In this document: piece by piece, positions 13,162 through 23,869 of the stretch | How positions within the stretch are numbered: position 1 is the stretch's first letter | Layout of the letters: each line of letters starts with the position of its first letter | Source of the DNA: Ianthella basta | Taxonomy: Eukaryota > Porifera > Demospongiae > Verongiida > Ianthellidae | Direction: 5' to 3' | Length of the DNA: 64,000 nucleotides | Assembly: GCA_964019415.1 (NCBI GenBank) | Contig: CAXHTE010000019.1 | Span: forward strand, 36,376 to 100,375 | Program-made: the position numbers and the translations under genes | The notes under the pieces: generated by a model | The model's input: only the letters and a program-made list of their open reading frames with translations | The model's database searches: none | What the model was told of the DNA's origin: nothing

Positions 13162-13617
13162 ACTTCACTCTGGTCGGATATGCCCTGTGAGGGCAAGGTT
13201 GATAGAGGGGCACTAAACTGCTGCCCTTGGGTGTTAGGGTGGCTCAAGGGAGAGACAAAACTCTGCAACATCCTCCAGCAATGCTCCTCATCTCGATTAC
13301 ACTGCAGGCAGCAGAATTGAAGCGTTGTGACAACAGACCATTATAATATTATAACCTGTATCATAAATAATAAATATGCTGTGAATTAAATGTGAAACAT
13401 TATGCATTATAGTATACACGCTACAGCAGTGCCCTTTTTATGCATCTACCTAGTTAGCTGATAATATTCTATTTATAATTAGCTACTAGCTACTACTAGC
13501 TACTGATAATGCTACAGCAAATGATGAAAACCGTCATAAATCAGAAGTGTTAGACAGTTTGGGTCTATCTCAGATGATGTGAGTTAAGCAAAAGGCTCTA
13601 GTGACAGGCTGACTCAC

Positions 13618-13730
13618 CAAGTGGAATAGCTATATATCTGTTTCACCGTTCCCTGGTGGATGTGGCTGAACTCTTGGCACAATTTGTGTACGTCACCCTC
13701 CACCTCTTCCCACTGAGAGAGTGATGACAT
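13618..13730 (-). other. Possible small coding exon, frame altered between copies
   Basis: The frame reads MSSLSQWEEVEGDVHKLCQ and ends at a GTGAGT donor. The run catcactctctcag in front of WEE could instead be an acceptor. The unit C copy (about 54152-54255) lacks four bases (atat) present here, so the two copies leave the exon in different phases; the C version gives phase 1, matching downstream exons. Function unknown. Confidence 0.35.
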
Positions 13731-13739
13731 CACAAGAAA

Positions 13740-15329
13740 CATGCACACAACTAAATGCGGCAAATGTCCTTTGTGACTGCCAACGATGGCCTTATGGAGT
13801 TACAGGGCATCCATTTTGTCTCAATTTCCATGCGCGTTGCAACCATGGATTTACAGGTCCATTCTTTCTGGTCGGAAAATGAAACCCAATACATGCAAAA
13901 CAATCTGGCTGAATACGGAGGTAAAAAGGTCGACGAAGAATGCCGCGCTGGGGTATATATAGGCCAAATATAAGGTAATACAGTTTGGTTTTGTGACTTT
14001 ATACTCGGTGCACTACAGCGCTGTGTTAAGGTGCCATGCACTGTGGGAGTAGCTACTCCGCAAATAGTAAGGAGCGGTGCAAAGAAGGTGTTCAAGGCAG
14101 GATAGAGCCAATCAATTGCACAGAGGGACATATTATCTGTTATTATAGCTATGTGGTGCAGTCCAGAGTTAATTGGATTCTATCACTTCAAACTAGCCAT
14201 ATATTATATGGTCACAACAGAGATCGGCAAGCAAATATATAACCACGCGAGTGTACATGTACGTGTCAGGTCCGGTGCCTCCACAGTGTCTCCACCACGT
14301 ATAGCTAGGATTTCAGAGCAGTCACGGGCGAAGCTATGCAGGTATACCTATCATGCATTACATATCTTCTCGTCGAAGTACCCAATTGTTGCAAAGGATA
14401 ATCATTTGTACTAAGGCTCCTGCAGTCCAGTTGTAAGCTGCATACATGTTGCACTGGACAATTCTTGTCCTTTGTTCCATTAACTGGCCATGCAAAGTGT
14501 ACACGCACTCACCAACTGAGTCAGAAGCAATGACACTTATAGAATGGTATAAGTGAGTGTGAGCACGCTGTTATAGTAAGTAACCATATTGTGTAACTAA
14601 ATTTGATGAGTACATGAGGAGAAATACATGCAAACAGCAGCTACTGTGTAAGTACAAGGTCAGCTCTGGTAAACATAAACAAAAACATGCGTGTCATGCA
14701 AAAAACATGTAAACAAACTGTACTCTGTTCACACAGTCAACAGCTCAAATGTGATAAACACTATACTAAAGATACATAAGTGTGTGGTGTATGTGTGCAA
14801 TGCTCAGTTAGGTAGGGAGAAAGAAAATGAGAGGGGCACACCTGCATGTGGAATGGTCAGAGAGAATGGCTCCTTTGACACATAATGTTCCAATTGTACA
14901 CAGATACATATGTACAGAACAAACAAGAAGAGAAATTGTTCACTTCATAGCGCATTACATACGTGACCATGACAAAACACACAGTTGACTATGTTAAAGA
15001 TTAGGAGGCACTGTTGTATTGAATAGAAATGAGTTAACTGGTGATTGTCTTGGTAATGCCTATATATTCCTAAACCAGTCTCGATTAATGATACCTAACC
15101 CCCCCCCCCTTAAAGTGGATAAGCAAAGTTGGCCCACGATGGACACACACGTATAGGGTAAACTACATTACACTTCACAAAACAGTCAGAGAATGATATG
15201 TCTGTTACAAGTTAACTGCCATGAGGTACCACTGTGTACACAAACATAGCAAAATGTTGAAATAATACAAAATGGCTGTCACAGGATAAATCTCACCTTG
15301 TGTGTGCGTAGTGGAAGAATGGCTGTAGT
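13740..15329. other. Noncoding part of unit B between the two death-domain modules
   Basis: Nearly identical to about 54265-55927 in unit C. It holds a C run at about 15100-15108 and short frames on both strands without family resemblance. I see no gene. Confidence 0.4.
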
Positions 15330-15655
15330 TCAACTCAGTGGGTGGCTGGCAGGGGTAGACACATGTTTTGAATGTGGGCAGAGCTCCTTTCTGAGTCCTT
15401 CGCAGTGTTTCTCTCCGATACCAGCATGCTCCATGGCACCAAGGAGAACTTTCCAGGTGCAAGTCTTGCCGTGGTGACCCTCTGACCACGTTATAAGCCC
15501 TTCTTGGACTGCCTCCTCCTCACTGAAAGGGTGCTTGCCATAGCATGCTTTGACTGTCTCAGGATCTAGTCCCACACCCTCGAGCACCGCCCGTCCCTTC
15601 CCTGCCGACACTCGACTCACATACTTACGAAAGAGGATGGTACATTCCACATTAG
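15330..15655 (-). other. Gene B exon 6, second death domain and stop
   Basis: Terminal exon of 326 bases, entered in phase 1 after a tttctgcag acceptor. The predicted helices fit a death domain: [20 protein letters not shown], then [14 protein letters not shown], then [18 protein letters not shown]. It ends HPLS and TGA. A donor-like ACAAG/GTGAGA lies just past the stop. The same exon occurs nearly unchanged at 55928-56253 and, more diverged, at 10558-10883 and 50077-50402. Confidence 0.7.
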
Positions 15656-18600
15656 CTGCAGAAAGGCAGATGCACTCTAATTGAGTACAGGCAGGCAGTG
15701 AATTGGTAGTGCATCAACTCACTATTCACTGACTGGGACAGGATTGCATTGTCTAAATCAGTCTGGTTACCAGATTGAATCTAATAGCAAGTCACAAAGT
15801 GTCAATTGAATAATGCCTACACATACAGATATGTGACACATGTTGTACAGAACGTCTTCATCACATAACAGAGTATACATACCATTGTCCACATACCATA
15901 TGAGTTGAGATAACGCATACACTGCCATCCATCAGACATTTACTGAAATTAATGCATACTCACTGACTGCACATACTCCTTTCCTGCCTGAGATTGCAGT
16001 TCTGCTGTAATGTGATCAGTCACAACTTCTTTGTAATACATTCGAACTGCCTCCAACACAGTGGCCCATGTTCTGGGCATGTCACCTGTCCCAGGTGCAT
16101 TCTGTAGCCATGAATCAAACATTTGAGTGCAGCAATTCTGAGTATTGGCTGGGAACTCCTTGCAAATAGTACACAGTATGTCTGTGTTGATTCCACACTG
16201 CAGCCCCACTGGGAACCACTGAGCTACCATCCTGGGTACCACTAGTGCAGTGATCAGCTCATGAGTGGGGGCTTGTTGAAGGATGTCCAGAGCTGTGAAC
16301 ATGCAAAGCAGAAAATATTACTCTGTCATATCTCATTTGTTCTTTGTGGCTGAAACGTCTTGTGTGAGATTACTGTCTGCTATACAGCCTTTGCTCAGAA
16401 ATTGTCATTTATACCCATCACCTTATGTAGCAATGCACCTCTACATTGTTAGAAATGGAATCGTGCTGGATTTACTGAGCAAATTTTACTTTCATAACCC
16501 ATTACCAATGACATACTACAAAACGCTTAAACAAGTTGTGCAAATCAATCATTAAACTGGATACCTGCCTTTAGTGGAAGTTTGTTCTTACCTTGTACTC
16601 TGGTAGTCAGTGTTGCTTCATCTCTTGAATCAAATATACCATCACATGGACTAGCTTGAGGGAGAGGAGTCACAGTGCCACAGGAGCCTGCAGGCAATAT
16701 CGGAACAGAGACAGCACACAAGAAGTAGCTGTACGTATAATATAAATTTCCATGGACCCTCACATATTTTAGGAATGGCCCATGCAATGAGGATTTTTGT
16801 GATTTTCTTGGCCCTTACATATGTGATTCAGAAGTTATGTAAATGACTCCTTTCAAATACATCTTTAGCAGTAAAATACTAATCACATATTATATCTCAA
16901 TTGATGGTGAGATATGTGCATTTTACAGCTCACCTTTCAACTTCAAGTGGCTTTCACTTCCAAAAGCAGGACCTGGTTCAGGTATCTCTCTTACATGTTG
17001 ACCTTCAAGGACAGCCTGCAACAAGAGAGAAGGACCATGCTAAGGCTATCTCCTTACAGAACATCCATGCCATGAAGAAATGAAAGTCAGACAATGCTAT
17101 ATATGCAGCTGGTATGAGGGAACTTACAGGATGATTCATGCTGCTAAATAACACACTTTGCTCTAGGGAGACAAGAGACATCTGCATCATCTCCTTGCAG
17201 TGCGCACACAGCTCCTCCTCAGACACCACCAAGTGTGCATAATGGCTGTCAGTGTTAGCATGGCCTGCCTCTAAACAAGGCACACCCACAGAGAGCACTC
17301 CAGTGGTGTCCTCCACATTGTACAGCCTCTTGTAGGACTGAGCTAATCTAGTGAGAACCGCATCTCGGAGGGTGATGAAAGTGTGCTGACTAATCTTGGG
17401 TAGGTCACTGGAGACCACCATTTTGATGAAGCTGTTGGTCTCTGTCAACTCAACATAGTTGGTGACAACTCGGAAATATATGTAAGTTCTGCAAGTGAAC
17501 ATGGGTACAACTTCCCAGTTTGGGTTGTTGCCAAGAAGGTAGGTGATCGTAGCAGGAAACACACCACACGGGATGTAGTTCTTGTTCTCGAATGAAACCA
17601 AAAATGGTCCTTTCTGGCACCTCCTCTGAGGAGGATGCTCCCTACCAGTGGGGGGGAGTACAGAGGGAAGGAAGTACTCCTCGGCAGACAGTGTGGCTGC
17701 TTTAGTCGGTAGCTTTGCAGTAATGCCCAACTGCATTAAAAGGTGTAGAAGCCATTGTTTGTCCAGTCTGTGATCAATATCCAGTTCACTCAATGTATTG
17801 GCTGTCAAGACTCCTTCCATCTTCAACTTTCGTTGTGGTCCTCCTGGAATTCTCTGGAACTGAACATGGTACAGCTTTGAAATGTTGCAGTAGAGAAAGG
17901 ATGGGTCAATGAAGACCAGACAGGTGCACTGAGAGTCATCTCCTCTCAGGTGGTCTGCCTCACTGGGCAGTCCAGTGTGCTCATGGAAGAAGAGACCCAG
18001 GTCATGGAAGAACTGGACCATGGCAATGCACTCCTCCTGACTCTTGACAAATCCCTGATTCAAACACTGACAGAGAAGGTCACTGTAGACATAGTAAGGC
18101 TTCTCTTTACTCTGACTGTTGAGGAGAATCTGACAGAGCATCCATGTGATTGGAGTGTCATATTTAGCCTGAGGAGCTGTACAAGGTTTTGTTATTGTGT
18201 CTCTAAGGCATTTTAGCAGTTGAAGTTCTGAATCAGGAACATCATCTTGGTGGTACTGGCTATTGTCCATTGGGAAGAGTATCATCTCTTGGTCACCACA
18301 AGCAGAATTGCGTACAACATCATGAAAGAAAGGCTTTGATTTCAAAGCTTCCTCAAGAGTCTGATCAATATCAAATGGCACAGCATTAAGTGGTTCTGCA
18401 GATACACACTCAGCCATTTTATTTTTATGAGCCAGTTTATTTTTATGAGTGCCAACAAGGATGAGTCGGAGAAGAGGGCTGTGGCTGTCTTTGCACGTAA
18501 GCAAGTCACGCTTGTCTGCCATGGAGTGAATGCTAGTCAGTGAACGCACAATCAGCTCCAGGTTGGTGAAGGACGATTCTGAAGAGTACAGTGGTCCACC

Positions 18601-21600
18601 TGATTCCAATCTAATCTGGTCAGTAGGACGCTCAGTAAGTGGGTCACACATGTTGAACACTTGAAGATGAACAGTGGGGGTGCGTCTGTTGGTGAACACT
18701 GGAAGGATGTCATGAAATGCCAGCTGGCCCCCAGTGTCAATGAATTGGATAAGTTGTGAGTTACGAAAAGTGATGAACTGTAGTTGATCAGTGTCTTTCA
18801 ATAAATCTAGGATGCTTTCCTGAACTGGAGCCTTGTCCAGTGATTTCTCCACATCAGTCTGTATGGAAACTACTTCCTCAACAAGTCTTTCTTCCTGAGA
18901 CTGAATAGCTGGAGAAGTTGCAGGAATCTGGTGTGTGGATATCTCAGGATCTACTGAGGCCTTCTCCGGACTGCTTGTGGAGGAAATTGCCACACTCTTC
19001 TTCATTGAGAGGTGATCTCTGTCATTCTCAGATGGAGAGGCTTCATCACGGGGCATCAACAAAATGGGCTCATTATGAACCTGTTCAGAATCAGGGCGTA
19101 CAAAAGATTCTACAGAGTTACCTTCTCTCTTCCCGGCACTAACAACATCTTGCCTGTGAGTACCATTAGTCAAAATATCTTCACTGACTTTCGTAGTGCA
19201 CATGGACTGATCAAGTGACTGCAGTAATGACCAGAGTCCGCTTTCATCACTGACTACAGTCCATTCTGATCCAGACAGAAGCACACGGTCATTCACTGCA
19301 ATAATATCTGCTTTTGTGCACACTGGGGTGCTAGGACAGTTATCAGGAGGTCGTTGGCCAAGAATGACATGCTTTAGCCATGTTTTACCAACCCCTGGAG
19401 GTCCACTCACTATACATTTGGCAAGATGAAGCGGAACCACAGGGTTGTCTTCAATAACTTTCTGATACTGTGTCCTACAGATAGCCTCCAACTGCTGTGT
19501 CTGTTTGTAACAGGAGGGCGAGTCTGACTTGAGATGAAGGAGGCTCCCAACATGATCAGCCACTAAAGTGGAATCATCCAACTCTTCATGGTCCAAGAAT
19601 AGGTGCTGTTCCACTGCTGAGATGCCTTCTTTGCGCTCGACCCAAGCCTTGACACCTGCAATGGTAGCACCACTGTGGTATGGCATGGCAAGTACCCTGC
19701 CCTGAATGATCTTCACAGAAATGATCTTTCGAAGCACCAGAGTCCAATTTTGAATGTTGGACAATGATGATATGCAGGGGCAAAAGACAGGGTAGTTGGT
19801 ATCTTCTCCTTTAATGACATACCCTGAGCACAGGAGACACTGTTGTTCTGGAGGAATACCAAGTTGGTCCTGAATCTTACCTTTCACATCTTCAAACGTC
19901 TCATTAGCATCTACTGTGACTTTGATAGTACTTTGTGCTCCAGTCCGCTCATTAGTAGTCTTCACAGATATTTGTACACTATGCAGATGAAGGGTACAAC
20001 CTGCTGTGATGCCATTGTGGTCCAATGTAGTGCCATCGTCTTCAAGCGGATTGCCATCAAATGCTAGACATTGTACGTGAAGTGGGATGCCAGTCTTTGT
20101 GTGAATTTGGGCCTTCACGTCTCTAACAGTGTCGAATGGCTGTACACTCACAGTGGTGACAATCTTACCCTTGTCTGTACTAATGAGGACACACCCTACC
20201 AGCCCTATTTGCAGTGTGCTTTTATCCTGAATGTTATACTCAGACACTGTATGCCCATCTTCAAGTTGCCTTCCAGCAAAGATGAGTCGCTGCTGTTCTG
20301 GTGGGATGCCCTCTTCTTGAACTTCACCCTTCACATCCTCAATAGTGTCCCTAGGGTCTACCACCAAAGGGATTGGTTTGCCTGTCAAAGGACTAACAAA
20401 GATCCTCATACCACCAAGTACTAAATTGAGAGTTGATCCATTTTGAATGTTATGATGAGACAGTGTATGTACCAGTATACATTTACCAAAGGTGAGACGC
20501 TGCTGGTCTGGTGCGATTCCCTCCCTAACACAAATTTTGGACCTCACGCTCTCTATAGTATCACTGCATTCTACTCCAAGAGTGATTGTCTTGCCTGTCT
20601 CAGTCTTCACATAGATCTGCATAGCACCACATAGAGCTAGGTGGAGAGTAGATCTATTTTGTATATTGTAGTCAGAAAGCATGCATTCATCGTTAAGCTC
20701 CTTTCCAAAGAAGGTGAGACACTGATTGTTTACTGGGATGCCCTCCTTAACTTGAATTTTGACTTTCACCCTTGCAATACTGTCTTGGGACATCACTTGC
20801 AGAGTGGTGGTCTTGCCTGTTTGAGTCTTCACACAGATACACCATTGAAGTATTAAATGCAAGGTAGATTCTTTTTGTATGCAATAGTCAGACAGTGTAC
20901 GTCCATCCTCAAGCTCCCTCCCAGCAAAGATGAGGCGCTGCTGTTCTGGTGGGATTCCCTCCTTGTATTGAATTTTGGCCTTCACACTCCCAACACTGTC
21001 ACTGGGTACTATTTCCAGTGTGATTGTCATGCCTGTCAAGGTCTTCACAAAGATCTCCGTCCTCATTCCACACAGTTCACACAGTAAATCAAGAATATCT
21101 CTGTTGTGTATGTTGTAGTCTGACAGTGTATGTCCATCTTCAAGTCGCTTCCCAGCAAAAGTGAGACATTGCTGTACTGGTGAAAGTCCTGTCATGCACA
21201 CCAATTTGGCCTTCACTGTCTCCAGACTGTCACTTGGGCGGACTGCCAGAGGAACAGTCTTGTCTGATGAAGTCTTCACAAAGATAACCATACGAAATAA
21301 ATGCAAAGCAGAACCATTTAGTATGTCGTAGTGTGACAGTGTTCGACCATCCTCAAGTATCTCACCCAAAATGACAAGGTGCTGCTGCTCTAGTGGAATG
21401 CCCTCCCTGGAATAAATGAGGGCCTTCACATTCTCAATACTGCAACAAGATTCTACAACTAGAGTGATTGTCCTACCTTCCTCTGTTAGTACTTCGATTT
21501 CCGTCACGAGCAAGGTATGCACAAGTTGGACGGTGTCATGCTCCTTCATGTCATAGTTTGATAGATAAAGTCCATCTTCAAGTACATATGGACCACACAC

Positions 21601-23082
21601 AAGATTCTGCTGTTCTTGTGGAATACCCTTCCTCAGTTGAATATGGTACTTCACATCCTTAACCAATTCACTAGGAGAAACCACAAGAGGGACTGTCTCT
21701 CCTGATTCATGAACACTTACATTGATCAGCATATGATCACACGTCATGAGGACAGTACATCCATCTGAGACGTTGTACTCAAATAAAGTATGCCCATCCT
21801 CAAGCAGGTTCCCAGCATAAATAAAATACTTCAGATCTGATGGGATGTGCTCCAGGTACCGAATTTTGACCTTCACAATTTCAATACAGTCACTCGGTTT
21901 TACCTTCAGAGTGATTCTGCCTTTCACAGTTTTCACATAGATCTCCATACTGCCATATAATTGATATGCTAAATGGACAGTAGTTTCCTTCTGTATGTTA
22001 TAGTATGACAGTGTGTGCCCATCTTCAAGCTCTTTCCCAGCAAAGATGAGACGCTGATTCTCTACAGGCATGCCCTCCTTCTCTTGAATTTTAGTCTTCA
22101 CGTTCTTAATACTGTCACCAGATTCTACCTCCAGAGCAATTGACTTGCCTGTCATGGTCTTCACAAAGAGCTGCATACCGCCACACAGTCGAATAATTAA
22201 ATGGAGAGTAGATTCCAATTGTATGTTATAGTCAGACAATGTAAGTCCATTCTCAAGCTGCTTCCCAGCAAAGATGAGTCGCTGCTGGTCTGGTGGGATG
22301 CCTTCCTTGTCTTGAATTTTAGCCTTCACATATTCAATACTGTCACGGACTTCCACTTCCAGAGTGATTGTCTTGCCTGTCAGGGTCTTCACATAGACTT
22401 GTATACCACACAACAGTTCATGAAGCATTAGACGGGGAATAAATTCTCTCTGTATGTTGTACCCTGACAGTGTGCACCTATCCTCCAATGTCTTTCCAGC
22501 AAAGCTGAGAAAATGCTGATCTGGCGGGATGCTCTTCCTGGAGTGAATAAGGGCCTTTGCTTCCTCAATACTGCAACATGTTTCTACTTCTAGAGTGATT
22601 TCCCTGCTTTTCCTAGTCTCTACATGGACTTCTTTCACAAGCAGGGCGTGCACTAGCTGGATGGTGTCGTGCTCCTTTATGTCATAGTCTGATAAATCTT
22701 GTCCATCTTCAAGTACATATGAACCACACACAAGACTTTGCTCTTTTTGTGGAATACCCTTCCTGACTTGAATATGGTACTTCACATCCTTAACCAGTTC
22801 ACTAGGAGAAACCACCAGAGGGACAGTCTCTCCTGATTCATGAACACTTACATTGATTTGCATATGATCACATGCCATGAGGACAGTACATCCATCATCC
22901 ACACCATACTCAGATAAGGTATGCCTGTCTTTGAGCAGGTTACCAGCATAAATGAAACAAGTCTGTTCTGGTGGGATGTCTTCCTCGGCTTGTACCTTGG
23001 CCTTCACAACCTCAATATGGTCACTGGGTTCTACCTCTATTCTGATAACCTTGTCCTTCAGGCTCTTTACAAAGATCCACAT
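15330..23082 (-). CDS. Gene B: poly-ubiquitin-like / Roc-COR GTPase / death-domain protein
   Basis: Six-exon model, about 2281 residues: 17128-23082, 16934-17015, 16592-16687, 15964-16292, 15723-15780, 15330-15655. All donors are GTGAG or GTAAG and the phases fit (0,1,1,0,1). The start is MWIFVK at 23082, conserved in A and C; the frame also stays open to 23121. Residues 1-1187 are 16 ubiquitin-like repeats. A P-loop GPPGVGKT is at 1227-1234, a DTGGQ switch motif at 1449-1453 and a G4-like THKNK at 1545-1549. A COR-like region follows ([21 protein letters not shown]) to the end of exon 1. Exons 2-3 are a linker, exon 4 a first death domain ([22 protein letters not shown]) and exon 6 a second ([19 protein letters not shown]). 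It is probably a cytosolic signalling switch in the Roco/NLR style. The activity of the GTPase is uncertain because the G4 aspartate is Asn here. Confidence 0.8.
15964..16292 (-). other. Gene B exon 4, first death domain
   Basis: A 329-base exon, phase 1 in and phase 0 out, encoding [19 protein letters not shown], then [11 protein letters not shown], then a WLQ motif and [20 protein letters not shown], and ending EYVQS at a GTGAGT donor. The WxxVGxxxG pattern, the central WLQ and the TWATVLEAV helix are death-domain features. Gene C has lost the second half of this exon. Confidence 0.65.
17128..18282 (-). other. COR-like region of gene B
   Basis: About 385 residues after the GTPase. The winged-helix-like start ([20 protein letters not shown]) is followed by [15 protein letters not shown] and [20 protein letters not shown], the typical COR order of a short helix, a D-L-G-L/F strand and an I/V-D-P-x-W/F-L motif. 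Gene C has the same order with near-identical residues. Assignment rests on motif resemblance to Roco proteins. Confidence 0.6.
18283..19521 (-). other. P-loop GTPase (Roc-like) region of gene B
   Basis: Walker A GPPGVGKT is followed by 214 residues before DTGGQ. Most of that gap is a Ser/Glu/Asp-rich, low-complexity linker that would be disordered. After DTGGQ comes a [12 protein letters not shown] segment, then [12 protein letters not shown], a G4-type strand and motif. The THKNK has Asn where gene C has Asp (THKDK). A short duplication follows (LAHKNK right after THKNK). Confidence 0.65.
19522..23082 (-). repeat. Array of 16 ubiquitin-like repeats in gene B
   Basis: Sixteen units of 68-84 residues, mostly 71-77. 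Repeat 4 is near ubiquitin ([38 protein letters not shown]). Repeats 1-2 and 6-7 share a divergent type ending in CDH and LLV. Repeats 14-16 are the most diverged and are conserved as a set in gene C. Most junctions replace the LRLRGG tail (for example LCGG, LYGS, LCGMR, LALCGA), so processing into single ubiquitins is unlikely. Some units keep the positions of K48 and K63 and the I44 patch residues (RLIFAG). Confidence 0.85.
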
Positions 23083-23869
23083 GATTCCACACCAAATTCT
23101 GTGTGACAATAAAATTGTCATTGAATAGGCATTTCAGAGGCAACTACTAAGTAACCAGCTACTTTAAAATCATAAACATAATAGTCCAGAACACGCAGTT
23201 TTGATGTGTATAAAACACCACACATGCACAATCCATGTGAAGGTCACACCTAATGATGTCCACATGGCTTGGCTTACTGACAATGTTTCACTGCATGGCA
23301 GTCATTAGCTCAAAACAGTTTACAACATCATGCTCGGAGCAGTTTCAGGAACTACCATCATGTTTACACTGGCACCCAGTTCCAGGCCCACACGACGCGG
23401 TTTCCAGAACCATGCAAAGAAGCCATGCTGGCCCGCGTTACAGTGCTGATATGATACAAGTTATTGTGCGTATCGGGCCATTTTGTTACTGTCTCCACAC
23501 TTTGATCGGTTCATTCATCTCTTTGTTCATCCAAGTAGCTAAAGGTGGACGGTATATCGGTATTCTTAGTTATTTTCAGTTATTTTTAGTATTAACACGA
23601 TACCGAATATTATCGGTTCCTTGTTAAGAGATACCGAAATACCGACATATTTCGGTATTGGTCAATATGTGCTACAGCTGCAACTAATACTTTACAAATA
23701 GGAGTACAAGCTCACAGGCATGTAAGCGTTAGGCCTAGAGTAAAATCCTTTCGTCTCCTACGTACGCAGGTTTTAGTATCCTCACTTGTCGCGTCGTCGT
23801 TCTTCCCTGCTCCTCCTCAAAGCGGAGGAAATCATCTATGAAATGGGCATCCCTCGCGATGGCATAGTC

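Noticed and set aside
15205..15489. Minus-strand frame [14 protein letters not shown], with similar frames at 10439, 50030 and 55803
   Set aside because: Alternative frame over the death-domain exon; it lacks domain resemblance, while the overlapping frame has the right phases and a death-domain pattern.
19522..23082. Standard polyubiquitin precursor gene
   Set aside because: The repeats are too diverged, the junctions lack RGG-M, and the frame continues into a GTPase.
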